DNA of 28,940 bases, from contig CAJTUK010000010.1 in NCBI GenBank assembly GCA_910579525.1, positions 1 through 28,940 of the forward strand, written 5' to 3'. Numbering within the stretch: position 1 is the first letter of the stretch; the number at the start of each line of letters is the position of its first letter. This document shows positions 1 through 5,454 of the stretch, one piece after another. The notes beneath the pieces are model-generated. The model saw only the letters and a list, made by a program, of their open reading frames with translations. It did no database searches and was not told where the DNA came from. A program made the position numbers and the translations under genes. The DNA comes from an uncultured Christensenella sp. Its GTDB lineage: Bacteria > Bacillota > Clostridia > Christensenellales > Borkfalkiaceae.

Positions 1-2
1 AA

Positions 3-155
3 CGGCGGGAACGTCGGGAACAGAAGCGACCTAAAAGTAAAAAACGAAAGCCCGCGCAGACGTTGGGAACGAGCGGAAACGCAAAGAACAAGAAGCCGGG
101 CGCAAAGGCAAAGACGGCGACCACCACTACGACCGCCAAAGGGGGTAAGAAATGA
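3..155 (+). CDS. C-terminal end of a basic protein of the phage-like element (5' cut by window)
   Basis: An open frame enters from the left edge and stops at the TGA at 153-155, overlapping the next start codon as ATGA. The visible 50 residues are almost all Lys, Arg, Ala, Gly and Thr, with a run of five threonines near the end, so this is a disordered, strongly basic tail. Its tight coupling to the membrane protein and the Zot-like gene places it in the structural/assembly operon of an inovirus-like element. The function cannot be named because the body of the protein lies outside the window. Confidence 0.55.
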   Translation, partial: RRERREQKRPKSKKRKPAQTLGTSGNAKNKKPGAKAKTATTTTTAKGGKK

Positions 156-394
156 CGTTAACTATATTGTTAAGCGGTATCTGCGGCTTATTTGTGTTTA
201 TTGGACAGCTTCTCGGCTGGTTTATAGCAGAGGAGCCGCGGCTGTTTGGTTGGAGCGTGTTTTTTTACGTATTCGCGGCGCTATTCGCCCTCTGCGCGGT
301 TGTGGAATTTATATATAGCATAGCGCGGCTTATAGCCCGCCGCAAATTAGCGGGCGGCGGGCGCGTGCATAGATACAAGCGTAAGAGGCGGTAA
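152..394 (+). CDS. Small two-segment membrane protein of the inovirus-like element
   Basis: An 80-residue protein with two hydrophobic segments (about residues 3-25 and 32-60) and a very basic C-terminal tail (about residues 62-80, many Arg and Lys). The tail is predicted to stay in the cytoplasm. It starts inside the stop codon of the upstream gene, after a GGGGG ribosome-binding stretch at 140-144, and ends 3 bases before the Zot-like gene, so the three are probably co-translated. Inoviruses place small membrane proteins (minor coat or assembly partners) directly before the Zot/pI gene, so a morphogenesis role is inferred. No specific family is recognised. Confidence 0.6.
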   Translation: MTLTILLSGICGLFVFIGQLLGWFIAEEPRLFGWSVFFYVFAALFALCAVVEFIYSIARLIARRKLAGGGRVHRYKRKRR

Positions 395-397
395 GAC

Positions 398-1258
398 TTG
401 ATCACGATAATCACCGGAAAGCCGGGCGTAGGGAAAACGGCGTTAAATACGCATTTTTGCGAGCGGACCTATCAGAACGAGCGGGAATGGTTATTGAAGA
501 GCTCGCAAGCCCGTATAGAGCTTTTAAACGAAAGCCGCGAGCACCCGCTCACCGTTCCCGCCGCGCCGCCGATTTTCACTAATTACGAAGTCAAAATGCT
601 TGTCGGGTACAAGAAGTACTACGAACCGTACTTCATAAACCCGTATTATTTGGGCTTAGGTAACGATAAATTACCCATTCAAAACGTGCCGCCAAACAGC
701 CGGATATTTATATCCGAAGCGCAACGCTATTACAATAGCCGGAAAAGTCAGAGCTTGCCGGATTGGGTGAGCCGGTGGTATGAAATGCACCGGCACTTCG
801 GCATTGAAGTATATATGGACGTGCAGCGCGGCAAGCTCATTGATTTGAATATCCGAGAACTATGCAAGAAGTTTATCGAAGTGCAGCGAATGGAACACGA
901 AACAGACGGCGGCGGGTACATAACGAAAACGACGTGGTTTTGCCGTGAGTTTGCGAACTCGCAGGATTACGACGACTATTTAAACAACCCGACAACCGCC
1001 GAGAACGTGAATTACGAAAATACTACTTACGAATACGAGGGCAACATTTTTGATAACTTCAACAGCACAAGTTGCTTTGAAGAGTTTGTGCCGGACGATA
1101 TCAAGGGCGTAGACTTCCATTATTTGCCGTATCGAGGCAAGACCGAGGAAAAGCCGGACGACGAGGCAACGGCGGCGTTTTACAGCACGTTAGAGCCTAA
1201 GGCGTACCGCAACCCGGATAAAGCACCGGCAAAGGATAAGAAAGGGAATGTTAATTGA
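398..1258 (+). CDS. Zot-like (pI-type) filamentous phage assembly ATPase
   Basis: A 286-residue P-loop protein starting at TTG 398. Walker A is GKPGVGKT at residues 7-14. The Walker B region ends in FISEAQ (104-109), the FxSEAQ/IDEAQ hallmark of the Zot family, and is followed by an HRHFGIEVYMDVQ stretch (131-143) that matches the sensor-like segment of Zot and pI proteins. In filamentous phages this protein sits at the inner membrane and drives virion extrusion. No convincing transmembrane helix is visible, unlike Gram-negative pI proteins, so membrane attachment may come from the small membrane protein encoded just upstream. The C-terminus (about 245-286) is charged and probably disordered. 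The last 11 bases overlap the next gene. The family call is strong; the phage-assembly role follows from the family. Confidence 0.85.
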   Translation: MITIITGKPGVGKTALNTHFCERTYQNEREWLLKSSQARIELLNESREHPLTVPAAPPIFTNYEVKMLVGYKKYYEPYFINPYYLGLGNDKLPIQNVPPNSRIFISEAQRYYNSRKSQSLPDWVSRWYEMHRHFGIEVYMDVQRGKLIDLNIRELCKKFIEVQRMEHETDGGGYITKTTWFCREFANSQDYDDYLNNPTTAENVNYENTTYEYEGNIFDNFNSTSCFEEFVPDDIKGVDFHYLPYRGKTEEKPDDEATAAFYSTLEPKAYRNPDKAPAKDKKGNVN

Positions 1259-2144
1259 TAAAATCGAAGAATTAGACAGAGCGCTATATAAAGCGTTCGG
1301 AGATTTGCACGAAAATAAAAGCCATTTATGCGGCAACGAGCAAGAAGTAGCCGAGCGTCTGATAGCCGTTTACAAGCGTGATTACGAGCTTTTAAACGCC
1401 GAGGAATTTATCGACGTAGATAAGAAAATCGAAGAGCTAAAAATTAAGCGCAGCAAAGAGCTTGAAGCGGTGAAGCTCGAACGTGAAAGACTGTCGGCAG
1501 AGATAGAACGAGAACGCGCTATTTTATTCGAGCAGCTTGCGATGCAGCGCGACAAAGAGCTTGAAGCGGTGAAGCTCGAACACGAAAAGCTTATGGCGGA
1601 AATAGCGGGCGAGCGCACGAAGATAGAGCAAGAGCTTGAAACGCTTAACACAGTTATAAAGGAAGAGTGGAAGGTAAAGCGCGAGGAAATGACACCAAAA
1701 GATCTTCCGAAGAAGTGGTGGCAACGTCACGCCCGCCCGAACTATGCGAAAGAGCTTGCAGAGAAAGCGGCAGATATCGAGCTTGACGAATACTTTGACG
1801 AGCGAGAGCAGGCTATAAAGGACAAGGACGAGGGGCGCAAGGATTTTAAAGCGCTACTCGAAGAGATATTACCGCAGCCGAAATTGCCGCACCGTCGCAA
1901 GAAGTGGCGAAAACAACTTGAAGCCCTCGCGCTTATATTCGGGCGAAAGGAATTAACCCGGAAAGAAGCCGAAGAACATATACAAAGTATAATTCGTGAA
2001 GCGGACGAAGAGGACAATCCCGCGAAAGCGTTTGAAGAGCCGAAAAACGGCACGGAAACGCCCGAAACGGACGAAGCCGAGGAAGAGAGCAAACAGAAAA
2101 ACAAGCCCGCAGAGGGCAAGGAAAAGCACAAAAAGAGGGGTTAA
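1248..2144 (+). CDS. Long coiled-coil protein of the phage-like element
   Basis: A 298-residue, highly charged protein that overlaps the end of the Zot-like gene by 11 bases. Residues about 55-145 form a long predicted coiled coil with two copies of a segment beginning KELEAVKLE, 33 residues apart. A basic WWQRHARPNY segment (about 157-166) and a second charged helical region follow, and the tail (about 255-298) is an acidic then lysine-rich disordered stretch. No enzymatic motif is seen. The operon position suggests a structural or assembly partner of the Zot-like ATPase. Minus-strand open frames across this gene come from its Glu/Lys-rich codon use and are not separate genes. Confidence 0.7.
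   Translation: MLIDKIEELDRALYKAFGDLHENKSHLCGNEQEVAERLIAVYKRDYELLNAEEFIDVDKKIEELKIKRSKELEAVKLERERLSAEIERERAILFEQLAMQRDKELEAVKLEHEKLMAEIAGERTKIEQELETLNTVIKEEWKVKREEMTPKDLPKKWWQRHARPNYAKELAEKAADIELDEYFDEREQAIKDKDEGRKDFKALLEEILPQPKLPHRRKKWRKQLEALALIFGRKELTRKEAEEHIQSIIREADEEDNPAKAFEEPKNGTETPETDEAEEESKQKNKPAEGKEKHKKRG
1454..1581 (+). repeat. Intragenic direct repeat, 29 bases, 99-base period
   Basis: The same 29 bases (begin CAAAGAGCTTGAAG, end AAGCTCGAAC) occur at 1454-1482 and 1553-1581, exactly 99 bases (33 codons) apart in frame. A shortened relative lies outside the gene at 2188-2207. This indicates a tandem duplication that lengthened the coiled coil. Confidence 0.85.
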
Positions 2145-2232
2145 GCCGGGCACGGCGGCGACTATTGCTTTAATTGCTTTAAAAGTTAAAGCGGTTGAAG
2201 CTCGAACCTCGCGCGATTTGAAACAAACTATA

Positions 2233-2284
2233 ATCTAAACGGTTGAGCCGTGCAGGGCTTGCCCAAACGGGCAACCGTTTAGAT
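2233..2284. repeat. 13-base perfect inverted repeat with nested hairpins
   Basis: Arms ATCTAAACGGTTG (2233-2245) and CAACCGTTTAGAT (2272-2284) are perfectly complementary. The loop holds GGGCTTGCCC (2255-2264) and GCCCAAACGGGC (2261-2272), which overlap and cannot both fold at once. There is no T-run, so this is not a simple terminator. It lies in the 374-base gap between the coiled-coil gene and the small ORF at 2519, and could be an operator, a processing signal or an origin element. Confidence 0.6.
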
Positions 2285-2494
2285 ATGGCAAGGCACGTAG
2301 TCGCGCGGGGTTGGAAAACTCGTTCGCGCCGTAGGCGCATAACACCTCGCATTATTAAAACGGTCGTCAAATTGCGCCCCGTGAGAAAACGGAGACGCCC
2401 ACAGACGGCGCGAGAACTGACGCTAACAGAGATAATACAAAAATCAGGCTTGCGAGCGGCAAAAAATAGCCGTTTTCAGCCTGTGAGAGCTTAA
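2285..2494 (+). CDS. Questionable 69-residue arginine-rich ORF
   Basis: An ATG at 2285, inside the right arm of the inverted repeat, opens a frame ending at 2494. The product is very basic (many Arg, Lys and Thr) with no recognisable motif, and there is no clear ribosome binding site. It fills the gap before the next well-supported gene, so it may be a small nucleic-acid-binding protein, but the composition could equally come from GC-rich non-coding sequence. Reported as a weak possibility. Confidence 0.25.
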   Translation: MARHVVARGWKTRSRRRRITPRIIKTVVKLRPVRKRRRPQTARELTLTEIIQKSGLRAAKNSRFQPVRA

Positions 2495-2518
2495 AAAATT
2501 AAAATTGAGGAGGAAATT

Positions 2519-2728
2519 ATGAATAATACAATGACGCAAAGCACGCAGCTTAAACTTTTAGAAATAACAAGCGAAATCGAGAAGAACCGGCAAGCGTTAA
2601 AGGGGATTTATGATAATTGTTATATTGGTTGTGGCAGTTACTACTTGTTGGAAGCCGTAAGCGATATAGAGATTGTCCTTAAACATATTAAAGACCATGT
2701 TTTACAAATGGAAGAAGACGAGGTTTAA
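2519..2728 (+). CDS. Small acidic helical protein, unknown
   Basis: A 69-residue ORF with a strong Shine-Dalgarno (GAGGAGG at 2507-2513) before the ATG. The product is mostly predicted helical, with an acidic end (QMEEDEV) and two cysteines near the middle (NCYIGCG). The next gene starts 2 bases after its stop, so the two are co-transcribed. No family is recognised. Small acidic proteins are common in the regulatory part of filamentous phages and plasmids, but no role can be given. Confidence 0.6.
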   Translation: MNNTMTQSTQLKLLEITSEIEKNRQALKGIYDNCYIGCGSYYLLEAVSDIEIVLKHIKDHVLQMEEDEV

Positions 2729-2730
2729 AA

Positions 2731-2949
2731 ATGGGTGTGACAAGTTGGAGTGTGCACGTCTTCGTGTGCCGGTGCGACGTCTGCGGCAGAACAGAAGAAG
2801 TTAAAGAGAATTACCCGCGCATATACAACGGTGCGCAGGCGGTGCGCTCGCTTGGTTGGAGCTTCGGCAAAGATAAAAGCGTTAAATGCAGTAAATGCCG
2901 GCAAACAGCGTGGGGCGATATGTATCGAGAGAAGCACAAATTAAAGTAG
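2731..2949 (+). CDS. Zinc-ribbon microprotein A
   Basis: A 72-residue protein with four cysteines placed as a zinc ribbon: CDVC at about residues 15-18 (with another Cys two positions earlier) and CSKC at about 51-54. Between them lies an SLGWSFGKD segment. The gene at 3051-3263 encodes a shorter relative with the same plan (CxxCG, then GW..AKD, then CxxC), so the two look like tandem duplicates. Zinc ribbons of this size often bind DNA or partner proteins; the specific role is unknown. It starts 2 bases after the upstream stop. Confidence 0.65.
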   Translation: MGVTSWSVHVFVCRCDVCGRTEEVKENYPRIYNGAQAVRSLGWSFGKDKSVKCSKCRQTAWGDMYREKHKLK

Positions 2950-2959
2950 TCAAGCGCTT

Positions 2960-3016
2960 AACTACCTATATGCATATAGGTAGTTCGACGTCGAACTACT
3001 TATACATACAAGTAGT
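2960..3016. repeat. Three overlapping palindromes between the two zinc-ribbon genes
   Basis: Three perfect dyads follow each other. The first is a 26-base palindrome at 2960-2985 (arm AACTACCTATATG). The second is a 20-base palindrome at 2980-2999 (arm GTAGTTCGAC). The third is a hairpin with 7-base arms ACTACTT and AAGTAGT at 2995-3001 and 3010-3016. Each shares its AACTAC or GTAGTT end with its neighbour, so forming one fold breaks the adjacent one. The block lies directly upstream of the GGGGG ribosome binding site of the second zinc-ribbon gene. Confidence 0.85.
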
Positions 3017-3050
3017 AAATCGAAATACCACTTTAAAAGGGGGTCAACAA

Positions 3051-3263
3051 ATGAGAGCAAAAACATACACTTGCGACGACTGCGGAAAGCGCGGTGAGTT
3101 TACAAGCTATGTAAAAGCCCGTAAAGCGGGTTGGGCGGTTGCCAAAGATTATAGCAACTGTTATTGCCCGGCTTGTGCTCCCGCCCACCGCAACGGCGGG
3201 GCGAAGCGGGCGAACGACAAGTTCCCGCAAGGTTGGGAGCAGTTGGGCATAGAAGGCATTTAA
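3051..3263 (+). CDS. Zinc-ribbon microprotein B
   Basis: A 70-residue protein. The ATG at 3051 is chosen because it follows a strong AAAAGGGGG ribosome binding site at 3035-3043; an upstream in-frame start would run through the palindromes. It contains CDDCG (about residues 8-12), KAGWAVAKD (about 25-33) and CYCPAC (about 37-42), the same layout as the protein encoded at 2731-2949. The C-terminus (KFPQGWEQLGIEGI) lacks an equivalent there. It is likely a zinc-binding accessory or regulatory protein of the element. The palindromes upstream may control its translation. Confidence 0.65.
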   Translation: MRAKTYTCDDCGKRGEFTSYVKARKAGWAVAKDYSNCYCPACAPAHRNGGAKRANDKFPQGWEQLGIEGI

Positions 3264-3291
3264 AAGCAAGGTCAGAGAACAGCGAGACGAT

Positions 3292-4365
3292 ATGGCAGAA
3301 GTGACAAAAGCACAATTTAATAATTTAATACCTTTGCCGTTTTCGCAACCGTATATTAAAATTCCGACGGGTTTAAAGGAATTGCCAAGCGGCGCGCAGA
3401 TTGTCGGAGGGCTAATTTACAGTTTTTCGGGTGTACCGGACAAGGACGGGGTTTACTCTACTTTGAGCCGTTCACGTAAAGCAATGAAAGATAGCTTGCT
3501 GTTATCGTTCCCAACTTTAAGCCGTGCTGTTGCATGCTTAACGTTAAAGGGCTACGTTTCGAGGTTGTCACGCGATGAATACATATTCAACCGCGATAAA
3601 CTAAAATCGCCTGATGAATTCACCCGGATAGAGTTTAACGAAATCGCCGAGATTATGGACGGATTCACCCGCGTGCAGGGTGTTAGACTTCTTGTTTTCT
3701 CGTGGTTTAATGCACGTTGCAACAATGATAAGAAAAGCGACGACAGGGAAACGGAATCTCTCCGCAAGCAACATAAGGTCAAAGCGAGTTATTCGGATAT
3801 TGCCGCCGCCGTTGGGTGCAGTGATAGGCAGGCGATACGCGCCGTAAAATGGCTGTTGAAACATAAGTACATACACCGCCCGAAAGACGATAAAGGCATA
3901 AGCGCTACAAATAAAAGCGTTTATTCACTTGCCAAGGCGTATTGGCGGCGTAAGAAAAAACGTAAAGACCCCGAGTCCACCGTGCCCACCGAACCCGAGC
4001 AAACGCCGGAACAGCAGGAAAGCGCGGCGCGGAAAGCGTGGTTGGAAGAAGTAACCGAGCGCGCCAAACTCGAAGCCGAGCGCAACACGCAACGCGCAAA
4101 GCGAAACAAACGTTATATGCAGGCGCATAGCCGTGTTGTGGATCTTAATATAAATATAGCGTTTACGGAGTTATACGACCAAGATAAAGCGGTAAAGCTC
4201 GAAGCCGAGCGCGCACGTTGGATAATAGAGGAAACCGCCGCGCTCAAAGCGATAGGACTATCGGCGGAGCTTCTCGACGAAAATTATTTATTTAAATTTT
4301 ATTCCGCAAGCGGTGCGCCGCCGGGCGGGGATAATAATGTAGGTGTAGGCGAACGACATAAATAA
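3292..4365 (+). CDS. Two-winged-helix protein, probable replication initiator of the element
   Basis: A 357-residue protein with two helix-turn-helix regions: about residues 55-100 (FPTLSRAVACLTLKGYVSR, turn and recognition helix) and about 160-215 (YSDIAAAVGCSDRQAIRAVKWLLKHKYI). A basic RRKKKRK linker (about 219-225) and a long charged helical C-terminus follow. A tandem pair of winged helices at the start of a long protein, next to a structured non-coding region, is the plan of many plasmid and phage initiators (Rep_3 and RepA-like). No HUH or rolling-circle Tyr motif was recognised. A transcription regulator is the alternative. The C-terminal half carries two related KLEAER segments. A terminator hairpin follows immediately. 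Confidence 0.55.
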   Translation: MAEVTKAQFNNLIPLPFSQPYIKIPTGLKELPSGAQIVGGLIYSFSGVPDKDGVYSTLSRSRKAMKDSLLLSFPTLSRAVACLTLKGYVSRLSRDEYIFNRDKLKSPDEFTRIEFNEIAEIMDGFTRVQGVRLLVFSWFNARCNNDKKSDDRETESLRKQHKVKASYSDIAAAVGCSDRQAIRAVKWLLKHKYIHRPKDDKGISATNKSVYSLAKAYWRRKKKRKDPESTVPTEPEQTPEQQESAARKAWLEEVTERAKLEAERNTQRAKRNKRYMQAHSRVVDLNINIAFTELYDQDKAVKLEAERARWIIEETAALKAIGLSAELLDENYLFKFYSASGAPPGGDNNVGVGERHK

Positions 4366-4367
4366 TT

Positions 4368-4393
4368 AAAGCGCAAATTACGTTTGCGCTTTT
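4368..4393 (+). terminator. Terminator-like hairpin after the winged-helix gene
   Basis: Perfect 10-base arms AAAGCGCAAA (4368-4377) and TTTGCGCTTT (4383-4392) with a 5-base loop, starting 2 bases after the stop codon. The T-run is short and is contained in the stem end. Confidence 0.65.
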
Positions 4394-4423
4394 GGTCGTG
4401 TTGAAAAATTAAAAAAGATAACG

Positions 4424-4458
4424 CCCTGACTTCGAGAACGGAGTCGGGGTTTTAATTT
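4424..4458 (+). terminator. Second terminator-like hairpin
   Basis: Arms CCCTGACTTC (4424-4433) and GGAGTCGGGG (4440-4449) pair over 10 positions with two G-T wobbles and are followed by TTTTAATTT. With the hairpin just upstream it forms a double stop after the winged-helix gene. Confidence 0.65.
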
Positions 4459-4464
4459 CTAATA

Positions 4465-4530
4465 ACCTATGACATTATGAAAAAAAACAAATCAAAATAT
4501 CATAAGTAAAAGCATCATAAAGTCATAGGT
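4465..4530. repeat. AT-rich inverted repeat (16-base imperfect arms)
   Basis: ACCTATGAC (4465-4473) pairs with GTCATAGGT (4522-4530); after one mismatch, TTATGA (4475-4480) pairs with TCATAA (4515-4520). The loop is A-rich with no gene in it. It is a candidate iteron-like or recombination site of the element. No direct duplicate was found in the window. Confidence 0.55.
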
Positions 4531-4599
4531 GTATACATATATAAACGAACGTAAACAATCTTTTATGCAATTTAAAGCGGTGCGGAGCGTTTAGAAGTG

Positions 4600-4930
4600 T
4601 ATGCGGTGGGCGTTCGCGCCCTTGTGCACCGTGCGGGCGGTTACGCTCTGAACGCGAACGCAGAGCGCGAGGAAAAGCAAATAAAGCGGGTTATTATGTA
4701 ATCCCCGCCGCGGTTTATATTCGCCTTAACGTTCTTTTCTATATCGATTTAAGTAGTCGCAGGCCGTACTACTCCGCGCGGGTGCAGTGACGAGCTGCGC
4801 CCATCATGTTCACCAATACCGGGAAGCGCGGGCGAATCGCCTTGAACCTGCCCGCCGTTCCCGCGCGACGTCGCGCACGTTCCGAAGCCTTCCCCGCCCG
4901 CGCAGGCAAAATAAAAGCCCGCCTGAAATG
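4600..4930. other. GC-rich, hairpin-dense non-coding region (candidate origin / packaging signal)
   Basis: No credible gene is seen on either strand. Hairpins include GGGCG-TTCG-CGCCC (4608-4621), CGCTCTG paired with CAGAGCG around 4643-4668, GCGGG with CCCGC around 4687-4711, and GGGTGCAG with CTGCGCCC around 4780-4803. Filamentous phages keep their replication origin and packaging hairpin in one intergenic region, and this is the only long one visible in the element. The role is inferred from position and structure only. Confidence 0.4.
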
Positions 4931-4933
4931 CGT

Positions 4934-4962
4934 TTGACTTCGCGGCGGGGTTATGGTAAAAT
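4934..4962 (+). promoter_or_regulatory. Promoter of the toxin-like small mRNA
   Basis: TTGACT (4934-4939), 17-base spacer, TAAAAT (4957-4962), a near-consensus housekeeping promoter. The predicted RNA starts near 4969, beginning with a small hairpin (GTGG 4970-4973 with CCAC 4980-4983) that would protect the 5' end. Confidence 0.8.
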
Positions 4963-5013
4963 AATAGAAGTGGTGAAAGCCACGGCACAACAAGGCACCT
5001 TTTAGGCGGTTAG

Positions 5014-5053
5014 CCCTTCGGGGGGAATTGGTGAGAACCTATTCCGCGAAGGG
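5014..5053 (+). promoter_or_regulatory. Hairpin sequestering the ribosome binding site of the 34-codon ORF
   Basis: CCCTTCG (5014-5020) pairs with CGAAGGG (5047-5053). Inside, GGAAT (5024-5028) pairs with ATTCC (5041-5045) and GGT (5030-5032) with ACC (5037-5039), closed by a GAGA loop. The 3' arm overlaps the Shine-Dalgarno (GAAGGGGG, 5048-5055), so the start at 5064 should be poorly accessible when this folds. Confidence 0.75.
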
Positions 5054-5063
5054 GGTGATAAGT

Positions 5064-5168
5064 ATGTATTTTACATTCTTGCCCATGCTTGATTTTTTGG
5101 TTGAGTGCGGCGTTATCAGCTCGTTCAGAGTTACAAAGGATAGAATTTACATAATTATAAAAAAATAA
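5064..5168 (+). CDS. 34-residue peptide, candidate type I toxin
   Basis: The ATG at 5064 lies 8 bases after a GAAGGGGG ribosome binding site (5048-5055). The peptide begins MYFTFLPMLDFLV, a hydrophobic stretch, has a polar centre, and ends RIYIIIKK, a second short hydrophobic patch with a lysine cap. Size, lysine end, a ribosome binding site locked in a hairpin, and an antisense RNA overlapping the 3' end all match type I toxin loci of Firmicutes (TxpA, BsrG, Fst classes). The sequence is less hydrophobic than classical holin-like toxins and no exact family is recognised. It lies at the host-proximal edge of the phage-like element, consistent with an element-maintenance function. Toxicity is inferred, not shown. 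Confidence 0.6.
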   Translation: MYFTFLPMLDFLVECGVISSFRVTKDRIYIIIKK

Positions 5169-5244
5169 CCGCCCCGTTTAGATCCCGAGAGGCGGTTATT
5201 TGACCGAAACACGGGCTAACCGTTTTTAAGGTTGCCCTTGTTGT
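5156..5244 (-). ncRNA. Antisense RNA, candidate type I antitoxin
   Basis: A minus-strand RNA of about 85-90 bases is predicted from a consensus promoter (5251-5279) to a strong terminator hairpin (5163-5201) whose T-run reads on this strand. It is fully complementary to the stop region and 3' untranslated region of the 34-codon ORF transcript. Its 5' end is also a near-copy of the toxin mRNA leader (both read CACAACAAGG early and GGTTAGCCC later), so it can compete for the same 3' partner. Exact ends are estimates. Confidence 0.65.
5163..5201 (-). terminator. Terminator of the antisense RNA
   Basis: Perfect 11-base arms AAATAACCGCC and GGCGGTTATTT (5163-5173 and 5191-5201). On the minus strand the stem runs into a T-run continuing to about 5158. 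On the plus strand there is no T-run, so the sense transcript probably reads through. Confidence 0.75.
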
Positions 5245-5256
5245 GTTTTTATTTTA
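5213..5256 (+). terminator. Terminator of the toxin-like mRNA
   Basis: GGGCTAACC (5213-5221) pairs, with one bulged T, with GGTTGCCC (5230-5237), followed by a T-rich stretch (5238-5255). The same bases are complementary to the mRNA leader: GGGCTAACC to 5008-5016, and CCTTGTTGTG (5236-5245) to 4986-4995. The 3' end can therefore either terminate the RNA or hold a 5'-3' long-range interaction. Confidence 0.6.
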
Positions 5257-5279
5257 CCACGCTTAACGTGCGTTGTCAA
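5251..5279 (-). promoter_or_regulatory. Promoter of the antisense RNA
   Basis: On the minus strand: TTGACA (5279-5274), 17-base spacer, TAAAAT (5256-5251). The -35 box is perfect consensus, stronger than the sense promoter, as expected when the antitoxin must be in excess. Confidence 0.8.
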
Positions 5280-5403
5280 TGAGCTAAACATTGTTTTTTT
5301 AAAGAATTACGGGTATAAAAAAATTGGGCTAAATTGGGTTTTTTGAAATTTCAGTAATAATTTTGACAGTTTTTCGAAATTTGCAAAAACTGAAAATGTA
5401 ATA

Positions 5404-5450
5404 AAAACGCGGTATTTTAAGCTATTTTTGCCTAAAAAACCGCGTTTTTT
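5404..5450 (-). terminator. Terminator after tRNA-Leu(CAA)
   Basis: AAAACGCGGT (5404-5413) is complementary to ACCGCGTTTT (5439-5448), with T-runs on both sides, just downstream of the minus-strand tRNA. The 170-base stretch between the antisense promoter and this hairpin is AT-rich and holds no gene; it has one 8-base hairpin (CAGTTTTT 5367-5374 with AAAAACTG 5385-5392). Confidence 0.7.
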
Positions 5451-5454
5451 GCAT

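Noticed and set aside
1382..2153. Minus-strand and alternate-frame open frames, Ser-rich and Arg-rich, across the coiled-coil gene
   Set aside because: They mirror the Glu/Lys-biased codons of the plus-strand gene, have no ribosome binding sites, and their composition is pure bias.
2960..3016. CRISPR-like repeat array
   Set aside because: The repeats are palindromes sharing half-sites, not regularly spaced direct repeats with unique spacers, and no cas gene is present.
4749..5005. Open frames on both strands in the GC-rich region before the toxin-like module
   Set aside because: They arise from scarcity of stop codons in GC-rich sequence; they have no start signals and overlap hairpins and a promoter.
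4465..5300. XerCD dif-type integration site at the right edge of the phage-like element
   Set aside because: No stretch convincingly matched the 28-base Firmicute dif layout, and the left end is outside the window so no duplicate could be checked.
5367..5392. Hairpin CAGTTTTT/AAAAACTG as a terminator
   Set aside because: It has no T-run after the stem on either strand and a clearer terminator for the tRNA lies next to it.
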